Below are positions 42,301 through 50,645 of a stretch of DNA of 64,000 nt, piece by piece. The stretch lies in the NCBI GenBank assembly GCA_031763025.1, contig JASSKH010000019.1, positions 8,286,250 through 8,350,249 of the forward strand. The letters run 5' to 3'. The translations under genes and the position numbers were made by a program. The notes beneath the pieces are model-generated. The model saw nothing but the letters and a program-made list of their open reading frames with translations. It did no database searches and was not told the DNA's origin. Origin of the DNA: Macrocystis pyrifera. Taxonomy: Eukaryota; Sar; Phaeophyceae; Laminariales; Laminariaceae. The stretch's first letter is position 1; the number at the start of each line of letters is the position of its first letter.

Positions 42301-45300
42301 GGGGGGTACTCATTTGTTGCTTGCCTTTGTTACTTGACCATTGACCACGCATCCCTTCCGAGACGGAGCACCGTTCCTACTCCAAATAGAGACACTTCCA
42401 ACAACTGGGCGCTCATTACGTTGTTTCCATATATTTCACACAAACGTTTTGCTAATCGTATCCCCTTCCTGTTTGTCAGCCTGTGGCCACCATCTATCTT
42501 CCAGGATAGCGATCGTTTTCTCGCTGCTATCTAGTGTATCAAAGTCCTCCATGTCACGTCCGTCTATTTCCCTGATCTCCTCTTCTAACACATCCCGTTC
42601 CTCCTTGTACATTGCACATTCTCCTACCATGTGACTTCTACTCTCTACATTGTGCAGGGGGGGGGGGTGTACTCTTTATCATGCATGGCCGTAGTCGTAA
42701 TACCATAGACCTTCGCATCCCTACAATGCCGGGACGGAGCACGTCGGGTTTTCACCGACCAGGCAGACATTGATCGCGCCAAGCGCGAAGCGCCGTGAGG
42801 TGTTCGGCGAGTCGCATGAAGGGTAGGCTGCATCCTACTAAGAATCGCTTTTGAGGCATATTTTCTTGCATATTGATGACGGCATCAATGAATTGATTTA
42901 ATTTCTGGTGTGACCACTTCCAGAGACAGCAATGGGTTTACTATGTAACTGCCTCCAGGGTGCCTCACCATACGCACACTATGTGATACGATCATCCCTC
43001 TTGTGCGGAGGGAAGGTTCTCCTAGAACAAGAATGATCTAACTTGACCGCCAGCCGTGGTAGCCTCTGCAAAAAAAAAACGTACCCTGGCTGTCTAGCTC
43101 ACGCAATGAGAGACGTGTTTTACAGCGTCGTCGCCAACCGACGCCAACCCAACCTATATATACCAGGTATAGAATAGGGGGGAGGGGGGGGGGGGGCACC
43201 TGTCTGTATCTTCAACGCCACCATCCGAACCCATCCGTTTCATTGAACACGCTTTTGGTGTCACCCCAGGTGCGCAAAACTGAACTGGACCGAGAGCTAA
43301 GCCGCTGGTTACGGACATTGGCCCTCATCCGGCGGAAGGACGGGGACGTGGTCGATACCTCCCAGGTATTTCATAAACATCCCTACCTAAATACGCGGAG
43401 ATCCAAAATAACGATTGAACGGTTTTGTTAATACTTTCAAGTCGGCTTACGGTCGATGCCTCCCAGGTGCAGCATCAAGCAGTAGTAGCCCATTCTACTT
43501 GCTGAGGCGATCATTGGTTCGTTCATTTACACCCCTGTTGGCTGGTAACGTCGTCATGTTTGTGACGCTGCAAAACGAAAAGACAGGGTCGTGTGTTCAC
43601 GTCGCCGTCAACTGAAGTCCATTGATTGGCGTTTTTAATCCATGTTTAATTAATATTTTATTATTATCATGCTTGCCATCCGACAACGTGTAGTGTTGTT
43701 CGAAAAAAGACTGAGGAACAGAAAGTGAAGAACTCTCCAGAACAAAAGCGCAGCAGTATCGTACGACAAATCAGAATGATTAATCGTGATGATGTTTGCC
43801 ATCCGATGATGCGCAGAGTTTGCCACTCGCAAAACAAAGACGAAGAAACAACCGACGCGTAAAAGAACGGCGTCCCACCAAGCCGATTCACGAACAAAAA
43901 GCCTACTAGACCAACCCCCCACCCCACCGGTATTTAAGTTTCTCATTTTCCTCTTAATATGCGGCACCGCGTGCCCATTACCCTCTGTGCGATCAGACGC
44001 ATCGGGTGGGGACGCTGCAGAACCCGCAGTTCTTCGGGGAAGTGTGCCTCCTCGTTCCGGATGGCGGCGAGGCCCTCGGAACGATCTCTACGGACACCCT
44101 TGTTGAAACGGTGAGCTGAAACAGTATCCGGCAAGTTTTTTAAGATACATGTTGTATCATAGATACAATCAATGCACACGAAAACACTGCTGCTGCTGCT
44201 GCTGCTGTGTGTTCGAGAGACCAAGGGACCGGCGCACGTTTGCTTTTTTGCGTGCCGGTTTCAGTATCGAATACGTCGACCTCGAATTTCTCGGCACCGC
44301 CTTCGCTTTCCCGTGCGCTCTCTTCTACCATCGGCGTCGCCGTCCCCTGGCGAACCCTCTCCGACGCCCTCCTCGCCGGGCACGCGTGCGGCTGCCGAGA
44401 GAGGCAGACGAGAAGTGGGCGCGTTCCAGGATCTTACGCGGCATCTTCGGCAGTGTTAACCGAATCTTGATGTGGAGCGTTCGTATAATTGTCTCACAGC
44501 AGCAGCGGTAGCAAAATTGTACCAAGTATCTTTAGTTGCAGCGACCTCGATAGAATTCGAAGTGCTTGACCCAGGGAGCGCTTCCGCCCGCTGCCGCTCC
44601 CTTGATCCGACATAGTGGTGCCCCTATTCGATGCCCTCCGCTTGACTTTGCCTGCTGGAGATGATATTGTGTTGGATATCGTATCGAAAGTTTCGATATC
44701 TCTGAAATATCGGAAAATACTAAAATATCGATTTACAGTCGAGCTTTCGATCTATCGTATCGAGCGTGGTTGGCATCTCCATCCCCTGGCATCCTCCTGC
44801 TAAGACATACACCATAAACACGGAGCTAACAGTCAGCGTTGACCGGCCAACGAAGCGATTATATGGATCGTCTCTACTGCAATAGCAAAAGCACGATCTG
44901 GGATCCGTCTGTTGCGGTTAAGCCCGGACCTCGGATCGTACCTAAGTGCTGCATATATATATGATCCCTTTCAGCACCACCCCGTACAGGCGGGATAATG
45001 GCGCTTTGGCGCTTCTCCTTGTCGGCAAGTACTTAGTGCGTACCATCATGGTATATATGACTTTCAGGTGTGTGCTCGTACTTCTGTGATTTCCACGACT
45101 TTGAGGGGGAAAGACCAAGAAGGACCACAAGGGGAGGTTCGAACCTTTTTCGTTTTGGTTTTTAAAGCTGAGACACTGAACGAAAGCCTCGATGTATACG
45201 AAAATGTAAAAAGGGTATCGACTACGTACCTTGTGTTTTGTTTTTTTTTTTTTCGTTCGTCGGTATCGTGTTGAACTCGACTATCGTTCGACATCCAACG

Positions 45301-48300
45301 CCGGTGCTGCGGTACATTACGTATCTACCCTTACGCGTAGTTAATGTGCCTTTCGCGAGGAACACATAGCTGCAACTGCAAGTATACAACACGCGCGACC
45401 GGTAAGCACACGACACGTGCGACCGGAAAGCACACAGCACGCGCGACCGACGTGTGACACTGCGCGAGTAGCTTGTGGAGCCACGTAAGTATCCCGAGAA
45501 ATTTGGTCGCATTCACCATCAAGTCAACAGACCGAGTCGCAGCCGACTGACCGACACACACTTACAGTAGTACAAATCTATATTTATTTACTCGAAAAAA
45601 AATTGTGAATAAAAACATTGATGTTCTCTTCGTCGCCTTACAGCAGTAGTAGGTCTGTGCTCTATATGCTCTACGGCGGTCGCTATCAAGCCGAAAGGCT
45701 TTCTCGTACAAGTGTTATGAGGCTTAGATTGGGTAGGCGATTGGTTAATCTTTTATCTTTAGCCCAACGGACTAAGACCCTAACAAATGGCGTCGACGGC
45801 AGGGCATGGGTCGTTAGTCGTGAGTTCGAATCTCACGTCCACCATGAAATCGCTTTTTAAAGAAAAGTGAATTTCCTCATGTCAAGAGTCTGAAAAAATA
45901 CTTCTGGATCCCCAGAAATTGGAACCGCGTGTTGGTGTCACGCGTCGACCCGTATATCCGGTCCGTTCCAGGGGGGGAGAGTGTTATGAGGCTTAGATTG
46001 GGTATAGGCGATTGGTTAACCTTTTACCTTTAGCCCAACGGACTAAGACCTTAACACAAGGACAGCAGCAGCAGCGGCAGTTACTGCAGTTGACAGGCTA
46101 CCCTCCCTGTCCAGAGTATATACCTACAGGCTTGAAAATTGAAACTTGATAGCCTGTGCATCTACCTACCGTACATACGTGTCGATTACCCTGACGAAAA
46201 AAAGGTGGTTTCAATATTTTAGATTCCAGCCGTTGAAATATTTTAGCATTTTTAACATTTTGTGTCGTTTCAAGATTTAGCCGTTTCAACATTTTTTTTG
46301 CAGTTTCAAGATTTAGGATCATATCTACGTGATTTTCTTTTTAGCAATTTCAAGGTTTTCAGATTCCGTCCTTTCATCTTACTATTACTCACAAGCTTAA
46401 GCTTCTAGCAAGACGATAAGACAATGGCCATCAGGGCGGAAGCGCAGAACACCGCGCCGCAAGTACAACATTTTACCGTACCCACAACTCTGCTGCTAAG
46501 AGAGGGAGGCTCGCGAGATGATCACACCAAACATATTGGCTCAATTGAGACAAAAGCCGCGCGGTGCATATCGCGAGACTCTCTGAGCTAGTTGTTTAGT
46601 TATCAAAAGATAAGCGGCGCGTATCACGAGACTCGGGGCGGTGTTCAGTTGTCGAGGGCCGCGGCACATATCGTGAGTCCCGGAGTTGTTCGATGTTGCT
46701 GACACCCGCGACGTAATATCGCGAGATTCAGAGGCTGCAGCAGCAGTTGACGACACCCGCGACGCAGACGGCGAGACTCGGGATTGCTCGGTTCGTAGTG
46801 GAGGGTCGCTGCGCATACCGCAAGGACTCGGGACTGGTCGGTTATAGAGAGCTGTGCGGCACATATTGTGAGATTCGGGTGCCGAACAGAGGCGCGAGGG
46901 ATACCGAAAGACTCGGAAACGTTCGTTTGTCAAAAGAACCGTTGCGCATGTCGCAAGGGTTCGGTGCCGTTCGGCTGCCGACAGTCGTGGCGCATGTCGC
47001 GAGTCTCGGGACTGTTCGGTTGTCGAGAGTCGACTAAAAACAGTTAAAATACTATTAATAACCGTTTTCGGTTTTTACTCTGACCGAAGAGAGAGAGATA
47101 GTATTCGTACCTCTCTAGGGTGGAGAATCAGCGCGGGCACTGGTTGTGCTAGATGATTGCCATTAAAAGAAGTACAGGTGGCATGAGCTTCAACGTTGAT
47201 CACACTGATAAACATCCCCAGAAAGGAGAAGACGAAGGGGGGTGAAAAAAGGCAATTTATTGGACTACTACAGTAGACTTTTGGGCCACTGCTGTAAACT
47301 ACCAGGTATCGGACTACTGCACTAGTCTATATCGAACTATCGTAGCTTTGACGTTGATCTCTCATCAACATTCCTAGAAAGAAGAAGAAAACCATGGGAA
47401 GTCCAAACAAAAAGGAAACCTGTGTATGCATCATGTCTCGCTCCCTTATGTACCATTGTTTTCCCGATACACGTACGAGTATTTGCTTTATGCACGTTTG
47501 TGAAAAATATTAAAAAAAAAAAAAACACGCAACTAATGCATTTACTTGGATGAATGTACCGCTCGACTCTCACATTGACGATGATCATGACACATTTTTT
47601 TTTCAGGTGTCCATGAGCAAGTTCGTTCTGCAGACGTTTCACGTGACCGACGCGTTCTTGCAAGGGGTACGACAAAAGGCTTCCATGTACCCGGAGGATA
47701 TTACCCTAAGCAAGGTAAACCAACCCTAAAGCAAAGGTAAACTTAACCCTGAAGAAAAAGAAAGGTAAACTTAATCCTAGATATGGTAAACGTAACCCTA
47801 CAACGAGGCAAACTCAGCCCTAAAGCAAGGTAAACGTCCCGTAAAGGAAATTAAACTTAGCCCTGAAGCAACGCAATCTTAATCCTAAAGCAAGGTAGAC
47901 TCAAATTCAAAGCAAAAGGTATACTCAATCATAAACAAGGTAAACTTAACCCTGTAGCAAGGCAAACTTAGCTCTAGAGCAAGGTAAACGTAACCCTGGA
48001 GCAAGGTAAACTCAGCCCTGAACCAAGAGGTGAACTCGACTTTGAAGCAAGGTAACGTTAGCTCCGAAATAGGTTGAATTTCATCCTGAAGCAAGATAAA
48101 CTTAACCCTAATGCAAGAGGTTAACATAATCATGAACAAAGTAAACTTAGCCCTAGAGCAAGGAGAACGTGATTCTAATGCAAGGTAAACTTGGTTCGGA
48201 ATCAAGGTGAACTTACTTACTCCTAAAGCAAAGCAAACCCAAGCTTCAAGCAAAAGGTAAAGTTAACCCTGAACAAGGTAAACTTGAAGCGAAAGCAAAG

Positions 48301-50448
48301 CGATCTTAACCCTATGGCAAGGTAAACTCAGCCCTGGAGCAAGGTAAATGCAGCCCTGAAGCTTGGTGAAGTTAACCCTGAAGCAATATAAACTTAGCCC
48401 CAAAGCAAGGTAAAATCAATCCTGAAGCAAGTCAGCATTAACCCTAAAGCAAACTTAGCCCTAGAGCAAGGTAAGATCTTGGAAAGTCGGGTTTCTATAA
48501 ACAGCGACCCTGACGGATCGGGTGGAGTCGACCAACTCTCATGTTATCTTAAGCCATCGTGGCAGCACTGTTCTGCTGTGTTCTACTGCACAACCGACTT
48601 GAATACCGCGTGACACAGTTGTGGATTAAGTGTTCTGCACTGGAGTGCACCATCGGTACTTCTTTTTAATATATTTCATCCCGTTTATATTGTCACCGTG
48701 CTTTTCTCTCTTCCTCCTAGCACGGGGGACCGTAGTAAATAGGATCTACGGTAACACAAAAACCTATATACTTACCTGTTTTTACTAACAATATGTGGTC
48801 CTACTTACTATGGTCCCGCGAAATAGTCATTCTTATCGGAGAACTTTTATCCATATTTTCCATTTTTTTTTCGCGCAATTTTTTAATCTTCCAGATTTCC
48901 GTGATTTTTTTTTTTCCAACATACTGTGTGAAATTTAACAAACACGATTTTTTTCGCTTCTGGAAAAATTCACGAATAGTGACAGAACCCCTCCGTACAT
49001 TGATACATATCTCCAATTATTTCCAAACTTTGGAATTTTTGGAAAAAAAGCTCTCTGATAAGAATGAACCTAAACTCAGATCCGGGACCACGTAGCAAGC
49101 TCTTCTTAGCCCCCCCCCCAAGACACACGCACTACGGTTCGTGCCTTGTATATTTGCCACGAGAGAGAACACTTCCAGCCCTTGCTTCCATCGTCGACTC
49201 GCGTCGTATTACGGGAGACCATAGTAAATAGGACCTATGTTAACGACGAAAACCGATATATTTTGCTATTTTTATCAACAATATTTGGTCCTATTTAGTA
49301 TGTAAATAGGACCTATGTTAACGACGAAAACCGATATATTTTGCTATTTTTATCAACAATATTTGGTCCTATTTAGTATGGTCTCCCGAAATAGTAGTCT
49401 TGAGTACCAGGTATTTTTGTATGAATGTGAGCGCAGCTTTCGACTGGTTCAACTCTTGTACAGTACAGTACAGTACCTGGTACAGTACAGTACAATAAGT
49501 ACAGTACAGTACAGTAGCAGTGTGTCGATGGACCCACTCTCACCACCACTTCCGCCGACTCGTGTATATTTCCGTCTGAATCGTGTCCCAATAACGACGA
49601 ATCAGGTGATCGAGGCCGACCAGTGGTGGCGGGGCCGTCGACGAGAGATCGTTCTCGAGGTGACTGGTGCCCCTGCTGTACGTTTCATTTTTTGGGGGGC
49701 AGCAGGCATGTAACTTTTGGGGACAGAAGAGCTTACCACTCATTCGAGAAACTGGTTGGCGCACGCTGACTGTGCCCGAGACATGAAGAATGCTGTAAGG
49801 TTCACCAATGGTTGATTCGGCCTGATTGGCATAGGGGTAGGTTACGTCATATTCGTCTCGTACACAGTGATACTCGACCATTTCCTCAAACAATACCAGG
49901 TAGCTAAGTACTAAGCCACCCTCAGTTTTTTTACCCAGATATAGAGATATAACGACCGAACAACTGCTAGAAGTTGTCTGGTTTCGTCAAACCGTCACAA
50001 TCTTCAAAGTATAACAGGAGGATCGTTCAACAGTATGATACGGGTAGGATCCTGCTGCGGCCGTGTCGCCGTGCAACTCCTTGCATTTTACCACGATACT
50101 CCCGACGGAAATGTAAGGACCGTTCGAGACCTGTGTTTCCCCCATTTGGATGTGTCCACAAAACGGATCTTAGGCCAATACGTACAGTACCAAGTACACG
50201 AGTAGTACTACTGTATAAATATTGTAGAGATATGCGATTTGCTGTACAGCAGTATCTTCACGGGATCGCAGCTCTGCAAAAAGTGAACATGTCCAGCGAT
50301 GGGGTCGCCTGGAAGATAGCTACTATGCTGCCCAACAGTAGCCACTACCAGGTAGTCTATACCGAGAAGATATCTGAATTAGGAGGCCGTGCTGCGCAGA
50401 AGTGGTGCACTGTGCATAGAACGACCACGCACACAGTAGTAGTAGTAA

Positions 50449-50490
<42 letters not shown>

Positions 50491-50578
50491 CAGTAGTAGT
50501 AGAAGTAGTAGTAGTAGCAGTAGTAGTAGTAGTGGTAGTAGTAGTAGTAGTAGTAGTAGCAGTAGCAGTAGCAGTAGC

Positions 50579-50645
<67 letters not shown>

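Larger units (their letters stand above)
44455..47606 (+). other. Intron 23 with SINE copies and a satellite
   Basis: A 3 kb stretch between exons 23 and 24. It holds SINE copies at 45714-45844 and 45984-46057, a tract of GTTTCAAGATTTA repeats (46200-46370) and a degenerate satellite (46540-47040). No additional exon could be supported. Confidence 0.5.

Noticed and set aside
47708..48480. CRISPR-like or telomere-like array
   Set aside because: Direct tandem repeats without unique spacers, in a eukaryotic intron; CCCTAA words are not contiguous.
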